DNA of 64,000 nt from Streptomyces sp. NBC_00448 (lineage in GTDB: Bacteria; Actinomycetota; Actinomycetes; Streptomycetales; Streptomycetaceae). Where the stretch lies: positions 6,689,501-6,753,500 of the forward strand of contig NZ_CP107913.1 of NCBI RefSeq assembly GCF_036014115.1, in the 5' to 3' direction. This document shows positions 1-7,937 of the stretch, piece by piece. Below the pieces are notes generated by a model. It did no database searches. It was given only the letters and a program-made list of their open reading frames with translations, and was not told the origin of the DNA. The translations under genes were made by a program, and so were the position numbers. Positions within the stretch are counted from its first letter, which is position 1. Each line of letters starts with the position of its first letter.

Positions 1-1251
1 ACGGCTCCCGGTTCGACGCCTTCCGGCCCGGTCGACGCGGTCCAAGCCCGCGCGGCCGTACGGCTGTTGCACCGCTACGGCCTGATCTCCGACGACTCCC
101 GCGCCGGCCTTCGGGCGGTGCGCCTGCACGCGCTCACCGCCCGCGCCGCCCGCGAGGCCACTCCCGCCGACCAGTTCGCCCCGACCGTCGAGGCCGCTGC
201 CGACGCCCTGCTGGCGGCGTGGCCCGAGGCCGACCACACCGCGCCCGAGCTGAGCGCGGTCCTGCGCGCCAACACCGACGCCCTGGCATCCCACGCCGCC
301 GACCTGCTGTGGCAACCCGATACCCACCCGGTCCTCCACCGGGCAGGACACAGCTTCCTCGCCATGGGCCCGTACGCCACAGCGATCACCCACTGGCACG
401 ACCTTGCCGCTGCCGGCAAGCGGTTGCTTGGTGCCGAGCACCCCGAGACCCTCACCAGCAGGGCGAACCTCGCGGCCGCCTACTGGCAGGCGGGGCGGAC
501 GGCCGAGGCCATCGGCATCGAGGAGGAGGTGCTGGCGGATCGGGAGCGGTTGCTGGGGTCCGAGCATCCGGACACCCTCACCAGCCGGGCGAACCTCGCG
601 GCCTCCTACGGGTATGCGGGGCGGACGGGCGAGGCCATCGGCATCGAGGAGCGGGTGCTGGCGGATCGGGAGCGGTTGTTGGGGTCCGAGCATCCGGACA
701 CGCTCAGCTCCATGGCGAACCTCGCGGTCTCCTATCGGGACGTGGGGCGGACGGCTGAGGCCATCGGCGTCGGGGAGCGGGTGCTGGCGGATCGGGAGCG
801 GTTGCTGGGACCCGGGCATCCGGACACGCTCAGTTCCCGGGCGAACCTCGCCGTCGCCTATCGGGACGTGGGGCGGACGGCTGAGTCCATCGGCATCGGG
901 GAGCGGGTGCTGGCCGATCGGGAGCGGTTGCTGGGACCCGGGCATCCGGACACGCTCAGTTCCCGGGCGAACCTCGCCGTCGCCTACTGGTATGCGGGGC
1001 GGACGGCTGAGTCCATCGGCATCGGGGAGCGGGTGCTGGCCGATCGCGAGCGGCTGTTGGGCGCCGGGCATCCGGACACCCTCAGTTCCCGGGTGAACCT
1101 CGCGGCCTCCTATCGGTGGGCGGGGCGGACGGACGAGGCCGTCGTCCTGTTGGAGCGCGTCGTGGCCGACCGCGCGCGGCTGTTCGGTGCCGGGCACCCC
1201 GATACGGTCGAGGCGGCGGGCCGTCTGGAGGAGTGGAAGGGGCTGCGCTGA
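1..1251 (+). CDS. TPR-repeat protein, C-terminal part (5' end outside window)
   Basis: The reading frame is already open at base 1 and runs to a TGA at 1249-1251, so the start lies upstream of the window. The first 140 or so visible residues are helical and Ala/Leu-rich. The rest is a run of 42-residue tetratricopeptide units of the kinesin-light-chain type (HPDTL..R.NLA..Y...GRT.EAI....RVLADRERL). The HPxT motif recurs at exact 126-bp steps: 439, 565, 691, 817, 943, 1069 and 1195. Such repeats are common at the C-terminus of actinobacterial NB-ARC/STAND ATPases, where they act as a sensing scaffold. That an NB-ARC domain lies upstream is inference, because no P-loop is visible here. Confidence 0.85.
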   Translation, partial: TAPGSTPSGPVDAVQARAAVRLLHRYGLISDDSRAGLRAVRLHALTARAAREATPADQFAPTVEAAADALLAAWPEADHTAPELSAVLRANTDALASHAADLLWQPDTHPVLHRAGHSFLAMGPYATAITHWHDLAAAGKRLLGAEHPETLTSRANLAAAYWQAGRTAEAIGIEEEVLADRERLLGSEHPDTLTSRANLAASYGYAGRTGEAIGIEERVLADRERLLGSEHPDTLSSMANLAVSYRDVGRTAEAIGVGERVLADRERLLGPGHPDTLSSRANLAVAYRDVGRTAESIGIGERVLADRERLLGPGHPDTLSSRANLAVAYWYAGRTAESIGIGERVLADRERLLGAGHPDTLSSRVNLAASYRWAGRTDEAVVLLERVVADRARLFGAGHPDTVEAAGRLEEWKGLR

Positions 1252-1380
1252 TTCCGGTGACGGGTCACTGTCGCCCGGGCGCCCCTTGATACGGGTCACG
1301 GTCCGCTGAACGGTCCGCGCCGCTCGCGCTCCGGGCGCCGTACGGGCCGTACACCGGGACCGCCGGCGGCACCGCGCGGG

Positions 1381-1878
1381 TCAGCTGTAGTCGACGCCCG
1401 AGTTCGCCTCGCTGCCCGGCCCGTTCGCCGTGGCGTTCCCGGTGTCCCGCGCGGACGCCGTACCGCCGCCCGCCGCGCCGCCCGGGCGGCGCACGCCCGT
1501 GTTCGCGTGGCCCCCGTCGCTCGCGCTCGCCGCACCAGTGCGGGTCGCGGTGTCGATCGGGCCGGCCGCTCGTACCTCGTCGACCGCGTGGGCCAGGGCG
1601 CGCGCGAAGTCCTCGTCGTGCTCGGCCGCGTCGTCGAGCGCGTCGGTCAGCCGGCGGCGGGTGCGCTCGCTCGGCTCGGTCCGGCCGGCCTCGGCCTCCT
1701 GCCGGGCCCGCTCCAGCGCCGGATCGGCGCCGAGCCGGGCGCTGACCAGTTCGTGCAGCCGGTCCATGCCCGCGTCCAGGCCCCGGTCGACCTCGGCGTC
1801 CGCGCGCCTGCCCACCCGTCCGGCCTTGCGGACCAGCCACGCGAACACGTACCCGACCGCGATCTCCACACCCGTCAC
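1381..1878 (-). CDS. Small hypothetical membrane-anchored protein
   Basis: No family is recognised. The chosen GTG start gives 165 residues and follows a GAGGGGG ribosome site by six bases; a second GTG lies one codon upstream, and the frame stays open further up to 2067. The N-terminus is one hydrophobic helix (VEIAVGYVFAWLV) followed by basic residues, as in a membrane anchor with a cytoplasmic tail. Then comes a charged helical segment containing ARLGADPALE and SERTRRRLTDALDDAAEHDEDF. The last 60 residues are Gly/Ala/Thr-rich and probably disordered. It is divergent from the VOC gene at 2082 and shares a 200-bp spacer with it. Function unknown. Confidence 0.65.
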   Translation of the reverse strand: MTGVEIAVGYVFAWLVRKAGRVGRRADAEVDRGLDAGMDRLHELVSARLGADPALERARQEAEAGRTEPSERTRRRLTDALDDAAEHDEDFARALAHAVDEVRAAGPIDTATRTGAASASDGGHANTGVRRPGGAAGGGTASARDTGNATANGPGSEANSGVDYS

Positions 1879-2081
1879 CACGACCCCCTCGCCCAACTGC
1901 CGTACGCCGTAGGTCCTCACGACGGTACCCGGGAAACGGCGCCCGGACCCGGGACGCGGCCGGCCTCCGGCCGGTGCTCCGGCATTCCGGGCATCCGGCG
2001 GGCGCGACAGCGTGTCGAGCCGTGGAGCGGGGTCCGTGAGGCGAGTCTGGTCGTTCCGGAAACCCACCAGAAGGGGCGAAA

Positions 2082-2861
2082 ATGCCCGAAGTGACCACTC
2101 CGTACGCGACCGGCACCCCGTGCTGGGTCGATCTGATGGCGAAGGACCAGCAGGCCGCGCTGGACTTCTACCGCGACCTGCTCGGCTGGCAGGGCGAGGT
2201 CGGCTCGGACGAGTTCGGCGGGTACACGGTCTGCGAGTTGAACGGCAAGGCGGTCGCCGGCATCGGCAAGGCGATGGCGGCCGAGGGCATGGCCGTTCCG
2301 CCGACCGTGTGGACCAGCTACCTCGCCACCACCGATGCCCAGGCCACCCAGGACGCGATCGTCGGCGCGGGCGGCACCCTGATCGCCCCGGTGATGGACG
2401 TGGGCGGCCTCGGCAGGATGCTGATCGCCGCCGACCCGCAGGGCGTGGTGTTCGGCGTCTGGCAGCCCGGCGAGTTCTCCGGCGCCCGGATCGTCAACGA
2501 GGCCGGCGCGCTGCTCTGGAACGAGCTGCACACCCCCGACGTGCTCGCCGCCACCGCGTTCTACGGCGAGGTCTTCGGCATCGAGATCAAGCCGATGGAC
2601 GGCGCCGACGACTACTGGGAGCTGCGGGTCGGCGACCGTACCGTCGGCGGTGCGTCGCTGCTCGACAACGACCCGCCCGGCACGCCCGGGCACTGGCTGG
2701 CCTACTTCGCGGTGGACGACACCGACTCCACGGTGGACGCGCTGGTCAAGCGCGGCGGGACCGTTCTCGCCCCGCCGTTCGACATGGTGGCGGGCCGGAT
2801 GTCGGTCGTCACCGACCCCCAGGGTGCTCCGTTCGCCCTGCTCAAGCCGACTCCGATGTAG
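2082..2861 (+). CDS. VOC (glyoxalase/bleomycin-resistance fold) protein, two domains
   Basis: The 259-residue protein has two consecutive vicinal-oxygen-chelate modules. The first starts at CWVDLMAKDQQAALDFYRDLLGW and the second at LLWNELHTPDVLAATAFYGEVFG. Each ends in a typical DPQG motif followed by a short strand (DPQGVVFGVWQ; DPQGAPFALLKP). VOC proteins are dioxygenases, isomerases or antibiotic-binding proteins; the substrate here cannot be read from sequence. The ATG at 2082 is preceded by AGAAGGGG. In actinobacteria this tandem-VOC type is often called a hydroxylase or 27-kDa antigen Cfp30B-like protein. It stands alone, with no operon partner downstream. Confidence 0.9.
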   Translation: MPEVTTPYATGTPCWVDLMAKDQQAALDFYRDLLGWQGEVGSDEFGGYTVCELNGKAVAGIGKAMAAEGMAVPPTVWTSYLATTDAQATQDAIVGAGGTLIAPVMDVGGLGRMLIAADPQGVVFGVWQPGEFSGARIVNEAGALLWNELHTPDVLAATAFYGEVFGIEIKPMDGADDYWELRVGDRTVGGASLLDNDPPGTPGHWLAYFAVDDTDSTVDALVKRGGTVLAPPFDMVAGRMSVVTDPQGAPFALLKPTPM

Positions 2862-2869
2862 CCCACTCA

Positions 2870-2901
2870 ACCTGCTCCACCCGAGCTACCTGCTCCACCC
2901 G
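2870..2901 (+). repeat. Direct repeat ACCTGCTCCACCCG x2
   Basis: The 14-base word occurs at 2870-2883 and 2888-2901, just after the VOC stop codon. It lies in a C-rich 250-bp spacer before the ECF sigma gene, where no gene or clear promoter was seen. Confidence 0.6.
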
Positions 2902-3112
2902 CTCACCCGAGCCACCCGCCGACCGCACCACCCCGCGCCGCCCGCCGGACCTCCGTGCGGGCGGCGCTCGGTGCCCGCCCTTGCCCCCGCTCCCGCCCGC
3001 ACCCCCCCAACCGGCCCCCCAGCCACACCCCTTGTGACGCAGGTCTCAACGAAGCGGTGCAGCAGCCGAGGCCGCCCCGCCGTCAATGGGGGGACAGGAA
3101 GGGAGGGACGGT

Positions 3113-3748
3113 GTGGCTCTGGCAGCCAAATGGAATGCGCCGCTTTCCGAGGCGGTGCGCACACGTCGGCTCGGTCGGCGCGGCCGATCCGATCCGGCGT
3201 CCGCGGCGTCGTCCGGGATGGGCCCGGAGGAGGATTTCCACGCCTACGTGGCCGCCCGTTCGGGGGTGTTGTTCCGCGGCGCCCTGGTCCTGACCGGTAG
3301 CCGGGAGGCGGCCGAGGACCTGGTCCAGGAGACCCTGGAGCGCGCCTGCCGCCGCTGGCGCACCATCGCCGCAAAGGACGTGCCGGACGCCTACGTGCGG
3401 CGCATCATGGTCAATCTGGCCAACGACCGCTGGCGGCGCTTCCGCCGGGTCGTACCCCAGCAGGACGCGGGTGACGACCGGCCCGCCCCGGGGGACGAGT
3501 ACGGCCGCGTCGACAGCCGGGACCAGTTGGTCCGCGCCTTGCAACGTCTGCCGATCGGCATGCGCACCGTCGTGGTGCTGCGCTACTTCCACGACCTCTC
3601 GGACGCCGAGATCGCCGAGGACCTGCGGATCTCGCCGAGCGCCGTACGGTCCCAGCTCACCCGCGGCCTGGAGAAGCTGCGGGCCCAGATGCCCGCGCTC
3701 GCCGAACCTCCGTCACCGCGGTCCCGGAAAGGAAACCCCATCCGATGA
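3113..3748 (+). CDS. SigE-family ECF RNA polymerase sigma factor
   Basis: The product redirects RNA polymerase to a specific promoter set. Region 2 is visible as EDLVQETLERACRRWRTI and the following YVRRIMVNLANDRWRR. Region 4 carries LPIGMRTVVVLRYFHDLSDAEIAEDL and the recognition helix SPSAVRSQLTRGLEKLR, typical of the SigE-like 40-60 group common in Streptomyces. The GTG at 3113 was chosen because GGGAGGGAC ends just before it; an ATG at 3086 and an ATG at 3218 are also in frame. The stop codon overlaps the ATG of the PASTA membrane protein, so the two are translationally coupled. That arrangement suggests the next gene is its regulator. Confidence 0.9.
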   Translation: MALAAKWNAPLSEAVRTRRLGRRGRSDPASAASSGMGPEEDFHAYVAARSGVLFRGALVLTGSREAAEDLVQETLERACRRWRTIAAKDVPDAYVRRIMVNLANDRWRRFRRVVPQQDAGDDRPAPGDEYGRVDSRDQLVRALQRLPIGMRTVVVLRYFHDLSDAEIAEDLRISPSAVRSQLTRGLEKLRAQMPALAEPPSPRSRKGNPIR

Positions 3749-4266
3749 CCGGCTACGCGTCGCCGTCCTCAGGCGGCCATGACGGTGACACCCACGTCGA
3801 CCCCTTCGAACAGGAACTGGTGACCGCCTTGAACGACTTCTCCCGCACCTCCCCCGCGCCCCACTTCGACGCCACCGGCATCAAGAGCCGTACGCGCCGC
3901 AAGCGGGCCGGCTTCATCGCCGCCGCCTCCGCGGCCCTCATCGTGGTCGGCGGCGGCACCGCCCTGGCCACCGTCGGCACCGGTTCGCACCCCTCGCACT
4001 CCGCCGCCGCGCACGGCACCCCGACCCCGACCCCGACCGCGGTCAAGGGCAACGACACCACGGTGCCGTACGTCAAGCCGTTCGACCTGGGGGGCATGAA
4101 CCTGGACATGGCCAAGGAGGCGCTGGCGCACGGCGACCTCACGGTCGGCAAGGTCACCTACCGGGCGGTTCCCGCGTGCAAGCCGGGCGCGGTCATCGCG
4201 GTCTCGCCGCTCAGCCCGACGGTCCTCCGCGGCGGCGAGACGGTCGACCTGACCCTCTGCCGCTGA
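3745..4266 (+). CDS. Single-pass membrane protein with extracytoplasmic PASTA domain, likely sigma regulator
   Basis: The 173-residue protein starts in an ATGA overlap with the sigma factor gene. The cytoplasmic segment is about 55 residues (VDPFEQELVTALNDFSR), followed by a basic stretch and one transmembrane helix (GFIAAASAALIVVGGGTALA). A Pro/Thr linker leads to a C-terminal PASTA domain of about 65 residues containing two Cys (ACKPG and the final LCR). PASTA domains bind muropeptides or peptidoglycan in Ser/Thr kinases and PBPs. Position and topology match an anti-sigma factor whose sensor faces the wall. No zinc-binding anti-sigma motif is present, so the regulatory role is inference from context. 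Confidence 0.8.
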   Translation: MTGYASPSSGGHDGDTHVDPFEQELVTALNDFSRTSPAPHFDATGIKSRTRRKRAGFIAAASAALIVVGGGTALATVGTGSHPSHSAAAHGTPTPTPTAVKGNDTTVPYVKPFDLGGMNLDMAKEALAHGDLTVGKVTYRAVPACKPGAVIAVSPLSPTVLRGGETVDLTLCR

Positions 4267-4700
4267 CCGGGGGCCCCGGGTCGGCGCGTTCACCGTGCGG
4301 GGCTTTCACGCTGCGGCGGGTTCGCCGTGCGGCGGGTTCACCCTGCGGCGTGGCGCAGGATCGGGTCGAGCAGCCCGGTGGGACGTCGTTGCTGGAGGCC
4401 GGACTCGACGAGGCGTTCGTGGTGGCCGGCGCGGTGACGCTGGGCGGGGCCGTACTCACCGGGTGGCTGGTGCGGTCCGGGACGGCGGACGGCCAGGGGG
4501 ACTTCGGGGGCGGGCCGATGGGCGACGGGGAAGGTCCGACGGGCTTCGGCGCCGCGCCGACGCTTTCCGCGGGCGGACCGGCCACCGGGTAACTCGGATG
4601 CGGCCGGGCCGGGGCGCTCCTAGGCTGCGGCGGGAGGGGCGGACACCGCGCCCCGCCGGCCGTGGCCGGTCGGCCACCGGAACCGGAGAAGCCCAGCACC
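4267..4700. other. Gene-poor spacer
   Basis: This stretch holds no convincing intact gene. Its first 80 bases carry degenerate copies of GCGGGTTCACCCTGCGGC-like sequence (around 4290-4345). The possible MFS relic follows. The last 40 bases hold the ribosome site of the next VOC gene. Confidence 0.6.
4359..4592 (+). pseudogene. Possible remnant of an MFS transporter C-terminus
   Basis: In one forward frame, 4389-4480 reads LLEAGLDEAFVVAGAVTLGG then AVLTGWLVRSG. This resembles the last transmembrane helix and tail of major-facilitator drug exporters (GLxDAFLVAAAVALAGALLALLLR). The frame has no credible start, and the rest of a transporter is absent upstream, where the PASTA gene sits. The C-terminal part after 4480 is Gly-rich. 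It may be a decayed relic or a chance hydrophobic frame in GC-rich DNA. Confidence 0.25.
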
Positions 4701-5432
4701 ATGACGTCCTCACTCTTCGCCCTCTGCATCGACGCGACCTCGCCGCCGCGCCTCGCCCGCTTCTGGTCCGCCTTCCTGGGCCGGGAGTCCGCGGACGACC
4801 CTGACGGCGGCGGCATCGTGCTGCCGCCCGCCGACGACACCGGCTTCCGTATCCGCTTCCTCCCGACCGACCAGTCGAAGACCGCCCAGAACCGGGCGCA
4901 CTTCGACCTGACCAGCAGCTCCCCGGAGGGCCAGCGGCAAACGGTGGCCAGGGCACTGGAGTTGGGCGCGCGGCACACCGACGTCGGCCAACTCCCCGAA
5001 GAGGGCCATGTGGTGCTGGCCGACCCGGAGGGCAACGAGTTCTGCGTCATCGAGGCGGGCAACAACTTCCTCGCCGGCTGCGGCTTCATCGGGGCGCTGT
5101 CCGGCGACGGCACGCAGGCGGTCGGCTACTTCTGGAGCAAGGCCCTGGGCTGGCCCCTGGTCTGGGACCAGGACGAGGAGACCGCGATCCAGTCGCCGCA
5201 CGGCGGCTCGAAGTTCACCTGGGGCGGCCCGCCGCTGATGCCGAGGTCCGGCCGGGACCGGGTGCGCTTCGACCTCGCACCGCCCGCCGACGGCGACCTC
5301 CACGCCGAGGTCGAACGCCTGCTCTCGCTGGGCGCGACCCGTCTCGACCCCCCTGGGACCGACACCGTCGGGGTCACCCTGGCCGACCCCGACGGCAACG
5401 AGTTCCGCGTCCTCCCGCCGCACTGGCGGTGA
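4701..5432 (+). CDS. VOC family protein, two glyoxalase-like domains
   Basis: The 243-residue protein has two halves, each with a VOC-type beta-alpha-beta signature. The first begins ALCIDATSPPRLARFWSAFLG and ends VLADPEGNEFCVIEAG. The second covers YFWSKALGWPLVWDQDEETA to VTLADPDGNEFRVLPPHWR. The DPxGNEF strand is characteristic of the Glyoxalase_6 subgroup, usually of unknown substrate. The ATG at 4701 is preceded by GGAGAAG; an in-frame ATG at 4662 lacks a ribosome site. It is not a close paralogue of the VOC gene at 2082. No operon partner. Confidence 0.88.
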   Translation: MTSSLFALCIDATSPPRLARFWSAFLGRESADDPDGGGIVLPPADDTGFRIRFLPTDQSKTAQNRAHFDLTSSSPEGQRQTVARALELGARHTDVGQLPEEGHVVLADPEGNEFCVIEAGNNFLAGCGFIGALSGDGTQAVGYFWSKALGWPLVWDQDEETAIQSPHGGSKFTWGGPPLMPRSGRDRVRFDLAPPADGDLHAEVERLLSLGATRLDPPGTDTVGVTLADPDGNEFRVLPPHWR

Positions 5433-5579
5433 ACTGCCGTCGCCGAGCCGCGGATTGGTGAACCGCCTCCGGGCGCCGGACCTTCGGCGCCGTCACCGCC
5501 TCCCGTGCCGCCGCCTCGTGATGGCGCCGAGAGCGAAATCGGGAGGCGCTGCCAGGACGCGGGACCTAGGGTCGGGCGT

Positions 5580-6350
5580 ATGACGCTTGCGCATGGTGTG
5601 ACGGGGGACGGGCCCGCGGTGGTGCTGCTGCACTCCGGGGTGTGTGACCGGCGGATGTGGGAAGGGCAGGTGCCCGCGCTGGTGGCCGCCGGATACCGCG
5701 TGCTGGCCTGTGACTTCCGCGGGTTCGGCGAGTCGCCGCTGCCGGGGGAGCGGCACAACGACGCCGAGGACGTCATGGAGTTGATGGACGTCCTCGGCAT
5801 CGAGCGGGCCGCGCTGGTCGGGTCGTCGTACGGAGGACACGTGTCGCTGGAGATCGCCGCGCGCCGCCCGGAGCGGGTGGCCGCGCTGGCGCTGCTGTGC
5901 CCGGGGCTGCCGGGGCACGAACCCAGCGCCGAACTGCGCGCGATCGGCGAGCGGGAGGACGCGCTGCTGGAGGCGGGCGAGATCGCGGAGGCCGTGGAGC
6001 TGAACGTGGAGACCTGGCTGGGGCCGGACGCCGGCGACGAGGCGCAGGCCGCGGTGCGGACGATGCAACAACGCGCGTTCGACGTGCAGTTGGCTGCGCC
6101 TGAGGGGGCCGGGCGCAGGGAGGTGACGGTCGATCTGTCGGCGGTCGGCGCGCCGTGCCTCGCGGTGTCGGGCGGGCACGACGTGACCGACTTCCGGGAG
6201 ATCGGGGCCCGGCTGCCGAAACTGCTCACCGGCGCCGACGTTCATCATGTCGAACTGCCCTGGGCCGGGCACTTCCCCGGCCTGGAGCGGCCCGAGGAGG
6301 TCACGGAGCTGGTGACCGGGTTCCTGCGGGAGACGTACCCCGCGGTCTGA
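5580..6350 (+). CDS. Alpha/beta hydrolase
   Basis: The 256-residue alpha/beta-hydrolase has a complete triad: nucleophile Ser83 in GSSYGG, Asp201 in SGGHDVTDF, and His231 in WAGHFPGLERP. The strand-3 motif DFRGFGESP is also present, and the oxyanion segment reads LLHSG rather than LLHGG. The fold includes esterases, lactonases and haloperoxidase-like enzymes; the substrate is not evident. The ATG at 5580 has no ribosome site but lies seven bases after a TAGGGT -10-like hexamer (5567-5572), which points to a leaderless transcript. The frame extends upstream to 5505 without support. It is convergent with the DinB gene. Confidence 0.88.
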   Translation: MTLAHGVTGDGPAVVLLHSGVCDRRMWEGQVPALVAAGYRVLACDFRGFGESPLPGERHNDAEDVMELMDVLGIERAALVGSSYGGHVSLEIAARRPERVAALALLCPGLPGHEPSAELRAIGEREDALLEAGEIAEAVELNVETWLGPDAGDEAQAAVRTMQQRAFDVQLAAPEGAGRREVTVDLSAVGAPCLAVSGGHDVTDFREIGARLPKLLTGADVHHVELPWAGHFPGLERPEEVTELVTGFLRETYPAV

Positions 6351-6374
6351 TCGCGGTCCGATCGCGGTCTGACT
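6342..6374 (+). repeat. Three tandem 11-bp units GCGGTCYGATC
   Basis: Units at 6342-6352, 6353-6363 and 6364-6374 (the last ends in ACT) span the hydrolase stop codon and the 60-bp gap to the convergent DinB gene. Confidence 0.6.
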
Positions 6375-6410
6375 CGCGTCTGACCGCGGCCGAGGGGCGC
6401 GCTCGTACGC

Positions 6411-6917
6411 TCAGTCGCCGGTGGTGCCGTCGGCCAGTTCGCGCAGGACGTCGATGTGGCCGTTGTGCCGCGAGGTCTCCTCGATGAGGTGCATCAGCAC
6501 CCACCCGAGGGTGACGTACGTTCCGTCCCGCGTCGGGCGCTTCGCGGTCGCCGCGAGGTCGGTGGCGGCGACCAACTCGCGGTAGCGCGCGCTCTGTTCC
6601 TCGTACGCGCTGATCAGTTCCGGGAGCGGGGTCCGCGCGCCGATCCGCATCTCCCGGTCCGGGTCCTCGTCGGTCCAGGGGCCCTCGGTGTCCTCCTCCC
6701 CGAGGAACATCACCTGCACCCACCAGTACTCCACCCACCGCAGATGGCTGAGCAGCCCGCCCAGCGTCATCAACGGCGACCCCGGCAGCGGAGCCTTCGC
6801 GGCGTCCTGCGCCGACGCCCCCGCGCACTTGGCGACCGCCGTGGCGCGCGCGTAGTCGAGGAACGTCGTCAGCATCGTGCGCTCGTCGAAGGCGGGTGGC
6901 ATGTCGGTACGCGTCAT
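6411..6917 (-). CDS. DinB-like (DUF664) four-helix protein
   Basis: The 168-residue protein matches the DinB/DUF664 family of actinobacteria. The signs are MTRTDMPPAFDERTMLTTFLDYARAT at the start, LGGLLSHLRWVEYWWVQ in helix 2, and WVLMHLIEETSRHNGHIDVLRE near the end. His residues in LSHL, LMHLIEE and RHNGHID are in the positions that bind a divalent metal in this fold. Members include thiol transferases (mycothiol- or bacillithiol-dependent), but the assignment here is only to family. The ATG at 6917 is preceded by a GTGGGATCAT stretch and no ribosome site, consistent with leaderless expression; the frame stays open to 7019. Confidence 0.85.
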   Translation of the reverse strand: MTRTDMPPAFDERTMLTTFLDYARATAVAKCAGASAQDAAKAPLPGSPLMTLGGLLSHLRWVEYWWVQVMFLGEEDTEGPWTDEDPDREMRIGARTPLPELISAYEEQSARYRELVAATDLAATAKRPTRDGTYVTLGWVLMHLIEETSRHNGHIDVLRELADGTTGD

Positions 6918-7037
6918 GGCGCGATGATCCCACCTGCCCGGCGTGGCGATCCCCTGCCCGGCCGCCCCGTTCGAGGCCGCCGGTTCCCGCCGAGCGTCCC
7001 CTGACCTCCGGTGAGGCACCCCTGACCGTGGGTGAAG

Positions 7038-7056
7038 TAAAGTAAGGCTATCCTAA
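7038..7056 (+). promoter_or_regulatory. Iron box (DmdR1/IdeR-type operator), overlapping promoter
   Basis: The 19-base word TAAAGTAAGGCTATCCTAA matches the actinobacterial iron-box consensus TTAGGTTAGGCTCACCTAA at 14 of 19 positions by eye. It ends five bases before the GTG of the iron-siderophore ATPase gene. Its TATCCT could also be the -10 element. Family knowledge: DmdR1/IdeR with Fe(II) binds such boxes and shuts off siderophore uptake. Confidence 0.75.
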
Positions 7057-7061
7057 CTCGC

Positions 7062-7937
7062 GTGAGAGTTGGGGAACGTTCCGAGAAGTCGGCGCCGCCG
7101 CGCCGTGGCCATGAACTGTCGGCCGCGGACGTGACCGTGGCGTACGACGGCACCGACGTCGTCCACGGCGTCGCGATCACGCTGCGGCCCGCCCAGGTCG
7201 CCGCGCTCGTCGGGCCGAACGGCAGCGGGAAGTCGACGCTGCTGCGTACGCTCGCCCGCCTCCAGGACCCGCGCACCGGAACGCTCACGCTCGACGGCGG
7301 CACCGAGGCGGCCCTGGACGGCAGGGTGCTGTCCGCGCGCGAGTTCGCCCGCCGTATCGCCCTGTTGACGCAGGGCCGGCCGACACCGAGCGGGCTCACG
7401 GTGCGGGACGTGGTCGAGTTCGGCCGCTACCCGTACCGGGGCCGCTGGGGCCGGCCGGACCCCGGCGGCACCGCGGCGGTGGACCGGGCCCTCGCGCTGA
7501 CCGGCCTGGAGAGCCTGGCCGGCCGCGGCGTGGACCACCTCTCCGGGGGACAGCTCCAGCGGGTGTGGCTCGCCGGCTGCCTCGCCCAGGAGACCGGCGT
7601 GCTCCTGCTCGACGAGCCGACGACCTACCTCGACCTGCGCTACCAGGTCGAACTCCTCGACCTGATCCGCGACCTCGCCGACGACCACGGCATCGCCGTC
7701 GGCGTGGTCCTGCACGACCTCGACCAGGCGGCGGCCGTCGCCGACCGGATCGCCCTGCTCCACGACGGACGGATCGTCGCCGACGGCACCCCCGACGAGG
7801 TGCTCACTCCCGAGCGCCTCACCGAGGTCTACGGCATCCGGATCAACGTGGACACCGACCCCGCGACCGGTCGGCTGCGCACCCGCGCGGTCGGCCGCCA
7901 CCACGCACGAAGCGAAAGGCACCACACCCCCTCATGA
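7062..7937 (+). CDS. Iron-siderophore ABC transporter ATP-binding protein (FecE/FhuC-like)
   Basis: The 291-residue ATPase powers siderophore import with the next two genes. Walker A is GPNGSGKST at 51-59, the Q-loop follows at RIALLTQ, the signature LSGGQ is at 160-164, and Walker B LLLDEP is at 181-186 with the TTYLD D-loop. The LTVRDVVEFGRYPYRGRWGR segment is typical of the FecE/BtuD siderophore group. The GTG at 7062 lies directly after the iron box with no ribosome site, suggesting a leaderless message. Its TGA overlaps the ATG of the binding lipoprotein. Confidence 0.93.
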   Translation: MRVGERSEKSAPPRRGHELSAADVTVAYDGTDVVHGVAITLRPAQVAALVGPNGSGKSTLLRTLARLQDPRTGTLTLDGGTEAALDGRVLSAREFARRIALLTQGRPTPSGLTVRDVVEFGRYPYRGRWGRPDPGGTAAVDRALALTGLESLAGRGVDHLSGGQLQRVWLAGCLAQETGVLLLDEPTTYLDLRYQVELLDLIRDLADDHGIAVGVVLHDLDQAAAVADRIALLHDGRIVADGTPDEVLTPERLTEVYGIRINVDTDPATGRLRTRAVGRHHARSERHHTPS

